Origin: Bradyrhizobium sacchari
GTDB lineage: Bacteria; Pseudomonadota; Alphaproteobacteria; Rhizobiales; Xanthobacteraceae
Assembly (NCBI RefSeq): GCF_002068095.1
Contig: NZ_LWIG01000052.1
Span: 152,967 to 216,966, forward strand
DNA: 64,000 nucleotides
Direction: 5' to 3'
In this document: piece after piece, positions 53,203-61,176 of the stretch
How positions within the stretch are numbered: the stretch's first letter is position 1
How the letters are laid out: the number at the start of each line of letters is the position of its first letter
Notes under the pieces: generated by a model
Seen by the model: the letters and a program-made list of their open reading frames with translations, nothing else
Told to the model about the DNA's origin: nothing
Database searches by the model: none
Made by a program: the position numbers and the translations under genes

Positions 53203-53691
53203 TCAGGAGCTCGCGTTCAGCACGGTGACGGCGCGACGGTTCTGCGACCAGCAGGAGATGTCGTTACAGACGGCCACCGGCCGCTCCTTGCCGTAGGAGA
53301 TCGTGCGCATGCGGTTCGGGTCGATGCCGCGCGACGCGAGGAACGAACGCACCGACTGGGCGCGCCGCGCGCCGAGCGCGATGTTGTATTCGCGGGTGCC
53401 GCGCTCGTCTGCGTGCCCCTCGATGGTGAAGGAGTAGCGCGGATAGGTCTGGAGCCACTGCGCCTGCTTCTCCAGCGTCACGATCGCCTGCGGGGTCAGA
53501 TCGGTCTGGTCGCTCTCGAAGAACACGCGGTCGCCCACGTTGACGACGAAATCCTGCTGGCTGCCCGGCGTCGCCGCATTGGCCATCGCATCCGTCGCAG
53601 CATTCTTGTTGGCGCAGGCGCCCATCGACAGCGCGACGGCAAGCACCGCGGCCAGCTTCAATCCCTGGAGGATACGCATAGGATGTTTCAT
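53203..53691 (-). CDS. pal: Peptidoglycan-associated lipoprotein Pal
   Basis: A 162-residue outer-membrane lipoprotein. The signal ends in a lipobox with Cys26 (ALSMGACANKN). The OmpA-type domain (about 60-160) carries YSFTIEGHADERGTREYNIA and GARRAQSVRSFLASRGID, which bind meso-DAP in peptidoglycan. An added pair of late Cys (VAVCNDISCWSQNRRAV) is common in alphaproteobacteria. It has its own promoter region, since two strong hairpins lie upstream. It normally follows tolB directly; here 3.8 kb separate them. Confidence 0.96.
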   Translation of the reverse strand: MKHPMRILQGLKLAAVLAVALSMGACANKNAATDAMANAATPGSQQDFVVNVGDRVFFESDQTDLTPQAIVTLEKQAQWLQTYPRYSFTIEGHADERGTREYNIALGARRAQSVRSFLASRGIDPNRMRTISYGKERPVAVCNDISCWSQNRRAVTVLNASS

Positions 53692-53892
53692 TCCGGAGCC
53701 TCCACGCTCACGTTAGTCCACTGCTGTCCGGTCTACAGGGGGTTGGTTAAGCGAACGTTCCGTCAACCTTGACGGAACCTTGCCTCAGCCGGTCAAATGC
53801 CCCCAATCGGCGAAAAGCACCCGTGATGGTTAATGGGTTGTAAATGTGGCGCGAGGGTGAAGGCAAGCGCATTGGCGATCAAAACCCCCCTT

Positions 53893-53932
53893 CCGCCGGA
53901 CCTAGCCGGCGGCCGAGCGGCTGAAACCGCTC
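53893..53932 (-). terminator. Tandem hairpins ending the FeeM-like transcript
   Basis: Two perfect stems: GAGCGG / CCGCTC (53915-53932) and CCGCCGG / CCGGCGG (53893-53912), starting 5 bp after the FeeM-like gene stop. On the minus strand they are followed by AAGGGGGGTTTT. They should separate this gene from pal. Confidence 0.7.
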
Positions 53933-53937
53933 GCGAG

Positions 53938-54678
53938 CTAAAGGGTTCGGGCCTGCGCAGCCATGCTGGCGACCAGAACCGGCCGCGCTGGGGCGATCCG
54001 GTCGGTGCTACGTTCGAACAGCATCCGGCGCTCAAACGCGCTCGATCGCATAATGGGGAAGCGCGTCAGGATCCTTTCCCGGACTTTGGGGTAGGCCGAG
54101 GCCATCAGAACGGCCTTCTTGGTCGGCCAGCCCGGAAACGAACGCGGCTCGGTGAGAGTCTCGGAGAGGAACACGCGGCGATAGAACGCCTGATGATCGG
54201 TTCGCACCATCGAGAGGCCGACGTCGGCATTGAAGTGCTCACAGGCCACGAAGGGCAGCCGCACGGTCAGATAAGGCAGTTCAGGGAAGCGCTGCTGCAT
54301 TTCCGGATCCGCAACGAACCGACATGGGTCGATAAAGACTTCGCCCCGGTCCAGGCGGGGATGCAGCACATCGCCGAACACCTCCGTCGTGTAGGACATT
54401 CGCCATTCGGACGTCAGAACGTGGATGCGGACGGAGCTGCAGAGGTCGTTGTCGACGTAGACTCCAAAATTCCACACGTTGGGCGCGTCGTCGAAACGGT
54501 CAGTCACCCGCTGCGATTCCGACGGCGGAATCAGCCCGGCCTGCAAATAGGCACGGTAACGCATCAGGTAGAGACTATCCTTGTCCTCGTCAGTCTCGAT
54601 GAGCCGGTAATCGATGCGGTCAAACAGCGCGGCTCCGCGCGGGAGGTGGGCCGTGTTCGGTTCGGCTCCGGACTTCAT
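53938..54678 (-). CDS. N-acyl amino acid synthase-like protein (FeeM / autoinducer-synthase fold)
   Basis: A 246-residue GNAT-fold protein. Family features: FDRIDYRLIETDEDKDSLYL, then MRYRAYLQAGLIPP (residues 39-52), like the substrate loop of LuxI and FeeM enzymes, VRIHVL strand, and DPCRFVADPE (about 118-126), the counterpart of the LuxI SRF motif. FeeM enzymes join a long acyl chain from acyl carrier protein to the amine of an amino acid such as tyrosine. I start it at the ATG at 54678 with GAGGTCGCAG upstream; TTG at 54702 is an alternative. It sits between pal and a GGDEF/EAL gene. Confidence 0.8.
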   Translation of the reverse strand: MKSGAEPNTAHLPRGAALFDRIDYRLIETDEDKDSLYLMRYRAYLQAGLIPPSESQRVTDRFDDAPNVWNFGVYVDNDLCSSVRIHVLTSEWRMSYTTEVFGDVLHPRLDRGEVFIDPCRFVADPEMQQRFPELPYLTVRLPFVACEHFNADVGLSMVRTDHQAFYRRVFLSETLTEPRSFPGWPTKKAVLMASAYPKVRERILTRFPIMRSSAFERRMLFERSTDRIAPARPVLVASMAAQARTL

Positions 54679-54722
54679 CTGCGACCTCGAGACTCCAAGC
54701 AACTTCCGCGAGTGGTCGTAGA

Positions 54723-54737
54723 TTAATAGTTCCTTAA
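54723..54737. promoter_or_regulatory. Perfect CtrA-type box TTAA-N7-TTAA
   Basis: TTAA at 54723-54726, seven bases (TAGTTCC), then TTAAC from 54734. It lies 45 bp before the FeeM-like gene start. A half-site TTAACCAT (54768-54775) lies 30 bp further upstream. Both match the CtrA consensus, placed where a promoter is expected. Confidence 0.6.
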
Positions 54738-54840
54738 CAGAATTGCAAAGCCTTCGAAGTGTTAGGGTTAACCATTGCGGTCCGCAAAACTACGGGAGCA
54801 AGCTAGAGCCGATTGCAATGATGCGGCTGGCAGGAAGCGA

Positions 54841-57171
54841 TCAGGCGATGGATCGCGACGACACGAGAGCGATCTGGTCGTCAGGTATGCGACGGCCATG
54901 CGAGGCATTGAGCAGCTGGCGAACCCGCACCGCCGGAACGGGCCTGCTGAACAGATATCCCTGTCCTTCGGTCACGGTGCCGTCGGCGCTGATCAGCTCG
55001 AGCTGCTCGTTGGTCTCGATGCCTTCGACCACGACCGCCATGCCGAGATCGGCCGACAACCGCGCCACACCACGCAGCAACGTCAGCGGACGATCGGAGT
55101 CGATGCCTTCAAGGAATGAGCGGTCGATCTTGACCTTCTGCATCGGGAAATTGTGCAGATAGCTGAGGCTTGAATAGCCGGTGCCGAAATCGTCGAGCGA
55201 GATCCGCACGCCGAGCGCATGCAATTGCGACAGGATGTCGTGCGTGAGTTGGGTGTTGCGCAGGAGCGAAGATTCCGTGATTTCGATCTCCAGACGGTGG
55301 GCTGGAAGCCCCGAGACCTCGAGCGCGTAGCGGATCTCGCTCAGCACGTCGCGCTGATGGAATTGCTGCGGCGAGAAGTTGACGGCGACGCTGACACCCT
55401 CCGGCCACTTCATGCACTCCATGCAGGCGCGGCGCAGGATCCAGCGGCCGAGATCGACGATCAGGCCCATGTCCTCGGCGACCGGAATGATGTCGATCGG
55501 CGAGACCGTGCCGCGCACCGGATGATTCCAGCGCAGCAGCGCCTCGCAGGTCGTGATCTTGCCGGACTTCAAATTGACCAGCGGCTGGTAGAACAGCTCG
55601 AACTCCTCGTTGGCGAGCGCCTTGCGCAAGTCGAGCTCGAGGATGCGGCGGGCCTCGACGGTCGCAGCCATCTCGTCGCGGAAGAAACAGAACGTGCCGC
55701 GGCCGTCGGCCTTGGCGCGGTACAGTGCCATGTCGGCATTCTTGAGCAGGGTGTCGGCGCTGGTGTCATCCGGGGAGGCCAGCGCGATGCCGACGCTGGC
55801 GCCGATCTCGACCAGATGATTGTCGATGCGGTAGCGCTCGCTCAGGCGCTCGACGATGCGGCGGGCGAGGCTCGCGGCGTCCTCGGCCGAAGAGATGTTC
55901 TGCTGGAATACGACGAACTCGTCACCGCCGAAGCGGGCGACGAAGTCCTCGGGGCGCAGCATCTCGCGCAGGCGGTTGGCCACTGCACATAGCAGCTGAT
56001 CGCCGCAGGGATGGCCGAGCGTATCGTTGACCTGCTTGAACTGGTCAAGGTCGACGAAGAGCAATGCCGATAGACTTTCCGAATGACGCGCGACCGCGAG
56101 CAACCGCTCGATCTCGTCGCGAAAATTGACACGGTTCGGCAGCGCCGTGAGATCGTCGTAGCGGGCCAGATGGCTGATCCTGGCCTCGGCGTTGCGCCGC
56201 TCCGTGATGTCCTCGAGAAGCACGACCGCACCGCCGTCAGCCATCGGCTGGACGGTCCATGACAGCGAACGATTTCTTCGCGGATCGGGATCGGCAGTAA
56301 TGATCTCCTTGGCCTGCGCAGTTTCGATATCGGAGATGATGACGCGGCCGCTCGCAGCCGAGATCGATCCCGCTTCCACGCATGCGGCGACGATCTCGCG
56401 CGCAGTCGTGTTGCTCTGGGCGAGGTTGTCGGGCAGGCTCATCATGGCGGCGAAACGGTGATTCATCACCGCGAGCTGGCCGTCGATGCGAAACATGCAG
56501 AGCCCGTGCGGCATGTTGTTGAGCGCCGTATCGAACTGGCCGGCGAGCGCGGCCTCGCGTTCGCGTGCGACAACCGCGCGCAAGAATATCTTGTGTAGAT
56601 TGCCGGAGAGGCGCATGACCGAAAAGAGGAACGCGGCGCAGACGACGGACATCGCGACGTAATAGGGAGTGCGGTGCAGAGCCAGCGCGACCACGGCTGG
56701 GCCGAATATTAAAGTGGCCTGCAGACGAAATATCGACTGCCGACCGTAAGCTCTCCCCGCCCCTCCCGCCACGATTCCGGTGGTGACCGAGAGCGCGATC
56801 ATGTGAGCGATGGCGTCGTCACTGCTCAACAGCGTCGTTGCACACCAGAGACCAATCACGGCGGCCTGGATGAGCGCTCCAACCTGGTACCGCCTCTGCC
56901 AACTCGCTGCCTGTTCCGCGCTCAGAACCGATTTCTGGGCCTGGTATCTGCTGAGATCGAAAGCACGTATAGCTCCCGCGAGAATGAGAAGCGGGACAAA
57001 CCCCCAGAGCAGCATCTGTCCGGTCTTGAGCGCCGTCAGGGAGGCCGAGAACGCAGAGAAGACAATGCCGGTCAGCACCGTCCCGGGAGCTTCGAACAGC
57101 GAATCGGTCAGCGCCGCCGAAATCGTCGGCGAGGCCTGGTCCGGCTCTCTACTCTGGCTTGCGAACTGCAT
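54841..57171 (-). CDS. Membrane-bound dual GGDEF/EAL protein
   Basis: A 776-residue protein. Five or six N-terminal helices (about 35-195) form a sensor-like membrane module of unknown type. A PAS-like region follows (about 215-330), then GGDEF (motif near 415) with RPED, an RxxD inhibitory site, exactly five residues before it, and EAL (near 542, CEALLRWNHP) with LEITESSLL and DDFGTGYSSL. Both catalytic motifs are intact, so synthesis and hydrolysis of c-di-GMP are both possible. It lies between tolB and the FeeM-like gene, on the same strand as the tol genes. Confidence 0.9.
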   Translation of the reverse strand: MQFASQSREPDQASPTISAALTDSLFEAPGTVLTGIVFSAFSASLTALKTGQMLLWGFVPLLILAGAIRAFDLSRYQAQKSVLSAEQAASWQRRYQVGALIQAAVIGLWCATTLLSSDDAIAHMIALSVTTGIVAGGAGRAYGRQSIFRLQATLIFGPAVVALALHRTPYYVAMSVVCAAFLFSVMRLSGNLHKIFLRAVVAREREAALAGQFDTALNNMPHGLCMFRIDGQLAVMNHRFAAMMSLPDNLAQSNTTAREIVAACVEAGSISAASGRVIISDIETAQAKEIITADPDPRRNRSLSWTVQPMADGGAVVLLEDITERRNAEARISHLARYDDLTALPNRVNFRDEIERLLAVARHSESLSALLFVDLDQFKQVNDTLGHPCGDQLLCAVANRLREMLRPEDFVARFGGDEFVVFQQNISSAEDAASLARRIVERLSERYRIDNHLVEIGASVGIALASPDDTSADTLLKNADMALYRAKADGRGTFCFFRDEMAATVEARRILELDLRKALANEEFELFYQPLVNLKSGKITTCEALLRWNHPVRGTVSPIDIIPVAEDMGLIVDLGRWILRRACMECMKWPEGVSVAVNFSPQQFHQRDVLSEIRYALEVSGLPAHRLEIEITESSLLRNTQLTHDILSQLHALGVRISLDDFGTGYSSLSYLHNFPMQKVKIDRSFLEGIDSDRPLTLLRGVARLSADLGMAVVVEGIETNEQLELISADGTVTEGQGYLFSRPVPAVRVRQLLNASHGRRIPDDQIALVSSRSIA

Positions 57172-57509
57172 TTGTGTTTGTACGCGCGTCCTGTTTAGCG
57201 CGTAGTTTTACCCAGCCCAGGTGAAGTCTTTCTGAGGGAACATCGTTAAAGTCGAGTTGTTTTTCGGCAATAGCGAACCGATTTCCGCTGAAATATCAAG
57301 CAACTAGGCAAGCCTTGCCGGGCGCAAGGTGAAGGAAAGGTTGCTTTCCCCACCGGACGCGAAAAAATCGGCGCTTTTTTTCGGAAACATCGCGCGTCTG
57401 AACGCGCGATGCGAGAACCACGTTCCGATGGAAGCGGAACGGGGTTCTCGATTCTTGTTTTGACGGGTTTTCTTTACGCGAACCGGTATCCACTTCGCTC
57501 GAAAACGCT
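57172..57509. other. Hairpin-rich gap between tolB and the GGDEF/EAL gene
   Basis: 338 bp without a gene. It holds at least five hairpins: GGCAAG/CTTGCC (about 57308), GGAAAG/CTTTCC (57334-57349), CGAAAAAA/TTTTTTTCG (57360-57383), ATCGCGCG/CGCGCGAT (57389-57410) and the family B repeat. The third resembles a two-way terminator. Confidence 0.6.
57360..57383 (-). terminator. Probable terminator of the tolB transcript
   Basis: Stem CGAAAAAA / TTTTTTTCG around TCGGCGC. On the minus strand the 3' arm is itself a T-run. It lies about 130 bp after tolB, past the family B repeat. Confidence 0.45.
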
Positions 57510-57512
57510 CTA
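57417..57512. repeat. Structured repeat, family B (copy B2)
   Basis: Hairpin CGTTCCGAT / GCGGAACG and then outer arms GCGTTTTC / GAAAACCC with inner GCGAA / TTCGC. The right edge CTA is the complement of the tolB stop codon TAG. On the left it adjoins another hairpin (ATCGCGCG / CGCGCGAT), so its boundary is uncertain. Confidence 0.83.
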
Positions 57513-58874
57513 TTGGCCAGCAGTCGAGGACAATAGCGGCGACCATGCCGGGTCGGAGGCGAAGCCCGGCGTCGGCACCTTCAGCTCGTTGCGGCCGGAG
57601 ATGTCGACGGAGTACAGCGACGGCCCGCCATTGCCGCCGGGATCGCGGAAGAACATCAGCACGCGGCCGTTCGGCGAGAAGGTCGGGCCCTCATTGTGGA
57701 AGCCGGAGGTGAGCAGCCGCTCGCCGCTGCCGTCAGGCTTCATGACGCCGATCGAGAACTGCCCGCCGCCCTGCCGGGTGAAGGCGATATAATCGCCCTT
57801 CGGTGACCACACCGGCGTCGAATAGCTGGCGTTGGTGTCGTCCTTGGAGAAGGAGATGCGCTGCGCCTGTCCTCCGCCCGCCGCCATCACGTAGATCTGC
57901 GACCGGCCGCCGCGATCGGACTCGAAGCAGATGCGGGCACCGTCCGGAGAGTAAGACGGGGACGTGTCGATCGCCGGCGTGTCGGTGAGGCGCGTGGTCG
58001 AACGCGAACGCAGATCCATCACGAACAGGTTGGAATTGCCGCCCTGCTGCAGGCTCATGATGACGCGCTGGCCGTCCGGCGAGAAGCGCGGCGCGAAGGT
58101 CATGCCGGGGAAGTTGCCGACGATCTCGCGCTGGCCGGTCTCGATGTTGAAGAGATAGACCTTCGGATCGCCCTGGCCGAACTCCATGTAGGTGATCTCT
58201 TGCGAGTTCGGCGAGAAGCGCGGCGTCAGCACGAGGTCGGAGCCGCGGGTCAGATAGCGCACATTGGCGCCGTCCTGGTCCATCATCGCGAGCCGCTTGA
58301 CGCGGCGTTCCTTCGGCCCGGTCTCGTCCACGAACACGACGCGGCTGTCGAAATAGCCCTTCTCGCCGGTCATGCGCTCGTAGATCTGGTCCGAGATGAT
58401 GTGGGCGATGCGGCGCCAATATTCCGGCGAGGTGAAATATTGCTGTCCCGCGAGCTGCTGGCCGGTGACGACGTCCCACAGGCGGAATTCGGCCTTGAGG
58501 CGGCCGTCCGGCTGCCGCGTCATCCGGCCTGTGACCAGCGCCTGCGCGTTGATGGTCTTCCAGTTCTGGAATTGCGGCGCGACGTCGATGTTGCTGATGC
58601 GCTCGATGAAGGCGGCCTGGTCGATCGGCGCGAACAGGCCCGAGCGCTTCAGATTGTTGGTGATGACCTGCGTGACGCCGTTGCCGACGTCGCCGTCGGA
58701 GGGCGAGCCCGGCACGAAGCCGGTGATCGCGATCGGGATCGGCTGGAATTCGGTGGGATCGATGCGAAGCCGCGGCTGACCCTGGGCGAAGGCGTGTCCA
58801 CCGCCGAGCATCGCGAGCGTCGACCCGGTCAGGGTCATGAAGCGGCGGCGGTTCATCGAGCGGGCGTCATTCAT
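57510..58874 (-). CDS. tolB: Tol-Pal system protein TolB, with a twin-arginine-type signal
   Basis: A 454-residue periplasmic beta-propeller protein that shuttles between Pal and TolA. The start MNDARSMNRRRFMTLTGSTL has consecutive Arg followed by Phe and a mildly hydrophobic stretch, fitting a Tat signal, with cleavage near GHAFAQGQ. The N-terminal domain (about 40-180) is followed by WD-like TolB blades: TPRFSPNSQEITYMEFG, APRFSPDGQRVIMSL and so on. I use the ATG at 58874, 23 bp after tolA; ATG at 58856 is an alternative. The stop lies in a family B repeat. Confidence 0.95.
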   Translation of the reverse strand: MNDARSMNRRRFMTLTGSTLAMLGGGHAFAQGQPRLRIDPTEFQPIPIAITGFVPGSPSDGDVGNGVTQVITNNLKRSGLFAPIDQAAFIERISNIDVAPQFQNWKTINAQALVTGRMTRQPDGRLKAEFRLWDVVTGQQLAGQQYFTSPEYWRRIAHIISDQIYERMTGEKGYFDSRVVFVDETGPKERRVKRLAMMDQDGANVRYLTRGSDLVLTPRFSPNSQEITYMEFGQGDPKVYLFNIETGQREIVGNFPGMTFAPRFSPDGQRVIMSLQQGGNSNLFVMDLRSRSTTRLTDTPAIDTSPSYSPDGARICFESDRGGRSQIYVMAAGGGQAQRISFSKDDTNASYSTPVWSPKGDYIAFTRQGGGQFSIGVMKPDGSGERLLTSGFHNEGPTFSPNGRVLMFFRDPGGNGGPSLYSVDISGRNELKVPTPGFASDPAWSPLLSSTAGQ

Positions 58875-58897
58875 TGCAAAATTCTTTTGTTCGGATG

Positions 58898-59857
58898 TCA
58901 CAACATATCTTTCAGGCCGAAGGTCATCGGGATGAGCTTCCAGCTCTCGTACTGCTGCTTCGGCATGAACGAATAGACCTGGCACTGCACGATGGCGCGC
59001 TTGGCGCTCTCCGCCACCGCCTGAGCGATCGACCGCGACGGTCCCCTCACCGCGACGACGATCGGCTCGGACGCGAGCGACCCGTCGATCTTCATGGGGA
59101 TGTCGATGTCGGCCTCATACTGATCGGCGTCCTGACCGTTATAGGTCGGCGTGAAGCAGCGCTTGACCGCGCCCTGGAATGCACCGCGCCAGGTCGCAAC
59201 GTTGTTGGCGGCCGTCCCGGTGGCCGCTCCCAGCGAGGCCGACGCGTTCAGCGCGGAGCCTGCGAGCTCGTGCCGGGTCGCGGCGCGCTTGTCGAGATCG
59301 CGCTGGATCTGCGCGGGATCGAAGGTGCGCTCCTTCGGCTTCGGCTGCTGCTGCGGCTGCACCGCCGCGACCTTCTGCTCGACGGGCTTGGGCGGCGGCT
59401 TCTTGGTGTCCAGCTTCTTCTGCAGCTCGGCGATCGGATCTTCCTTGGCCGGATCAGGCTTCTTTTCCTGCGGCTTCGGCTCTTCCTTCGGCTTGGTCTC
59501 GGCGACGGGCTTGGGCGGCTCGGGCTTCTTCTCGACCGGCTTCTCGACGGGCTTCGGCGGCGGCTCCGGCTGCGAGTTGGTCTTGATCAGCTCTTTCTTC
59601 TCGGTGACCTTGCCGACGGCATCTTCCTCGGGCTTGGCCTCGGCGATCTTCTCGACCTTGGGCTTCGGCTCTTCCTTCTTGCCGGTCTTCTGCCCCGCCA
59701 TCATCTTGGCGAGCTGATCGGTGGAGATGATGTCGACCGGAAGCGACTCCTCCGGCGCGATGTAGGCCTTGCTGCTAAAAGTGACGAGGCCCCATCCCAG
59801 CACGAGGACGTGGAGAGCAATCGACGCAACGAGTGTCTTGTCGACGTTCACCTTCAC
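58898..59857 (-). CDS. tolA: Tol-Pal system protein TolA
   Basis: A 319-residue protein that spans the inner membrane and reaches Pal. One helix (about 9-27, VASIALHVLVLGWGLVTF) is followed by a long Lys/Pro/Glu-rich middle domain (about 50-200) and a C-terminal TonB/TolA-like domain (about 225-319) with a Cys pair (VKRCFTP ... VQCQVYSF). The start is GTG at 59857, five bases past the tolR stop; the ORF is open further up but only as tolR overlap. The middle domain is Pro-rich, whereas E. coli TolA has an Ala-rich helix. Confidence 0.93.
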   Translation of the reverse strand: MKVNVDKTLVASIALHVLVLGWGLVTFSSKAYIAPEESLPVDIISTDQLAKMMAGQKTGKKEEPKPKVEKIAEAKPEEDAVGKVTEKKELIKTNSQPEPPPKPVEKPVEKKPEPPKPVAETKPKEEPKPQEKKPDPAKEDPIAELQKKLDTKKPPPKPVEQKVAAVQPQQQPKPKERTFDPAQIQRDLDKRAATRHELAGSALNASASLGAATGTAANNVATWRGAFQGAVKRCFTPTYNGQDADQYEADIDIPMKIDGSLASEPIVVAVRGPSRSIAQAVAESAKRAIVQCQVYSFMPKQQYESWKLIPMTFGLKDML

Positions 59858-59861
59858 CGGC

Positions 59862-60314
59862 CTAGGACCCCTGATCCGCTTCCGTGACGAGCGCCAGCTT
59901 CTTGAATCCGGCACCGGACAACAGGCCCATCACCTTGGCCACCGTGCCGTAATCCGCCTTCTTGTCGGCGCGCAGATAGATGCGCTCCTCGAGCCCGCCG
60001 CGCGCGTCCGTGATCGCCTTCAGCTTCGGCACCAGCTCGTTGATCGCGACCTCGGCGTCGTTGATGAAGACCTTGCCCTTGATGTCGACCGACATCTGCA
60101 GCGGCTTCTGGTCGTTGTTTTCGAGGCTCTTGGCCTGGGTCTGCGGCAGGTCGAGCGGCACGCCGACGGTCAGCATCGGCGCCGACACCATGAAGATGAT
60201 GAGCAGCACCAGCATCACGTCGACCATCGGCGTGACGTTGATCTCGGCCACGACGGGCTTGCGCCGGCCACGGCGCCCGCCGCCTCCGGACGAACTCGCA
60301 ACGTTCATGGCCAT
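59862..60314 (-). CDS. tolR: Tol-Pal system protein TolR
   Basis: A 150-residue ExbD/TolR protein. A Gly/Arg-rich start is followed by AEINVTPMVDVMLVLLIIFM, one helix with the conserved Asp that conducts protons (VDVMLVLL). The periplasmic part has VPLDLPQTQAKSLE and the usual strand-helix pattern. TolQ and TolR form the motor for TolA. A 104-bp family B repeat lies upstream, between it and tolQ. ATG two codons later is an alternative start. Confidence 0.95.
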   Translation of the reverse strand: MAMNVASSSGGGGRRGRRKPVVAEINVTPMVDVMLVLLIIFMVSAPMLTVGVPLDLPQTQAKSLENNDQKPLQMSVDIKGKVFINDAEVAINELVPKLKAITDARGGLEERIYLRADKKADYGTVAKVMGLLSGAGFKKLALVTEADQGS

Positions 60315-60342
60315 GATCGCGTGCCCAAATTGCCCTTCACAC

Positions 60343-60446
60343 TAAAGACCTTTCCGTTCCGATGGAATCGGAGCGAGACCCTGTATCCTTGTTTTGACGC
60401 GTTTTCTTTACGCGAACCGGTACCCACTTCGCTCGAAAACGCTCTA
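60343..60446. repeat. Structured repeat, family B (copy B3), inside the tol operon
   Basis: A 104-bp copy with TA at both ends. Hairpin 1 is CCGTTCCGAT / ATCGGAGCG; hairpin 2 has outer arms GCGTTTTC / GAAAACGC and inner GCGAA / TTCGC. It lies in the gap between tolQ and tolR, genes usually only a few bases apart. Confidence 0.88.
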
Positions 60447-60459
60447 TACATGCCGCCCC

Positions 60460-61176
60460 TCAGCCCCGCTCGTCGATCTGACGGGACAAAATGGCTGAAA
60501 ATTCATCAGCGAAGCCCTCGAGCCGCTGGGCCTGCCGGTTCACCTCGGATGTGAACTTATTGTAGAAAATAGTGGCAGGAATGGCGGCGATAAGGCCGAC
60601 CGCGGTCGCAAACAGCGCCTCGGCGATACCGGGGGCCACCACCGCCAGGGAGGTATTTTTCGACGCCGCGATCGACTGGAAGCTCGACATGATGCCCCAG
60701 ACCGTGCCGAACAGGCCCACGAAGGGGCCGGCGGAGCCGACCGTGGCGAGCACCAGGAGGCGGCGTTCCAGCCGTTCGACCTCGCGCGCGATCGAGACGT
60801 TCATGACCTTGTCGATGCGCATCTGGAGCCCCGCGACCGAGCGGGCGTGACTCTCGAACGAGCGTTTCCACTCGCGCATCGCCGCCACGAAGCAGGCCGC
60901 CATCGAATGCGTCGGCTTGGCCGAAAGCGTGCGATAGAGCTCCTCGATCGACTCGCCCGACCAGAAGGCCTGCTCGAACCGGTCCATCGAGCGGCGGGTG
61001 CGGGCGAACAGGAAGATCTTGTCGATGGCGATCGCCCAGACCCAGACCGAGCAGGACAGAAGTCCCAGCATCACGGCTTTCACGATCCAGTGAGCCTGCC
61101 AGAACAGCGCGATCAGCGACACGTCCGCGGAAGCGGCAACCGGAAGGGCTGACTGAGCCACGTCGGCCGGATTCAT
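60460..61176 (-). CDS. tolQ: Tol-Pal system protein TolQ
   Basis: A 238-residue ExbB/TolQ proton-channel protein with three helices: about 30-52, 140-162 and 180-202. The conserved VGSAGPFVGLFGTVWGIMSS segment in helix 2 and GIAEALFATAVGLIAAIPA in helix 3 contain the Thr/Pro residues of the channel. It forms the motor with TolR. It is the first gene of the tolQRAB run; ybgC is not adjacent, and a GGT gene is divergent upstream. GAGAGG serves as ribosome site. Confidence 0.95.
   Translation of the reverse strand: MNPADVAQSALPVAASADVSLIALFWQAHWIVKAVMLGLLSCSVWVWAIAIDKIFLFARTRRSMDRFEQAFWSGESIEELYRTLSAKPTHSMAACFVAAMREWKRSFESHARSVAGLQMRIDKVMNVSIAREVERLERRLLVLATVGSAGPFVGLFGTVWGIMSSFQSIAASKNTSLAVVAPGIAEALFATAVGLIAAIPATIFYNKFTSEVNRQAQRLEGFADEFSAILSRQIDERG

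Noticed and set aside
53829..53843. TTAA-N7-TAAA upstream of pal
   Set aside because: It resembles a CtrA box but has a mismatch in the second half-site, and there is no supporting half-site nearby.
57304..57546. ORF containing RFRAKWIPVRVKKTRQNK
   Set aside because: This peptide is the translation of the family B repeat. The same peptide type would come from B1 and B3, so it marks a repeat, not a gene.
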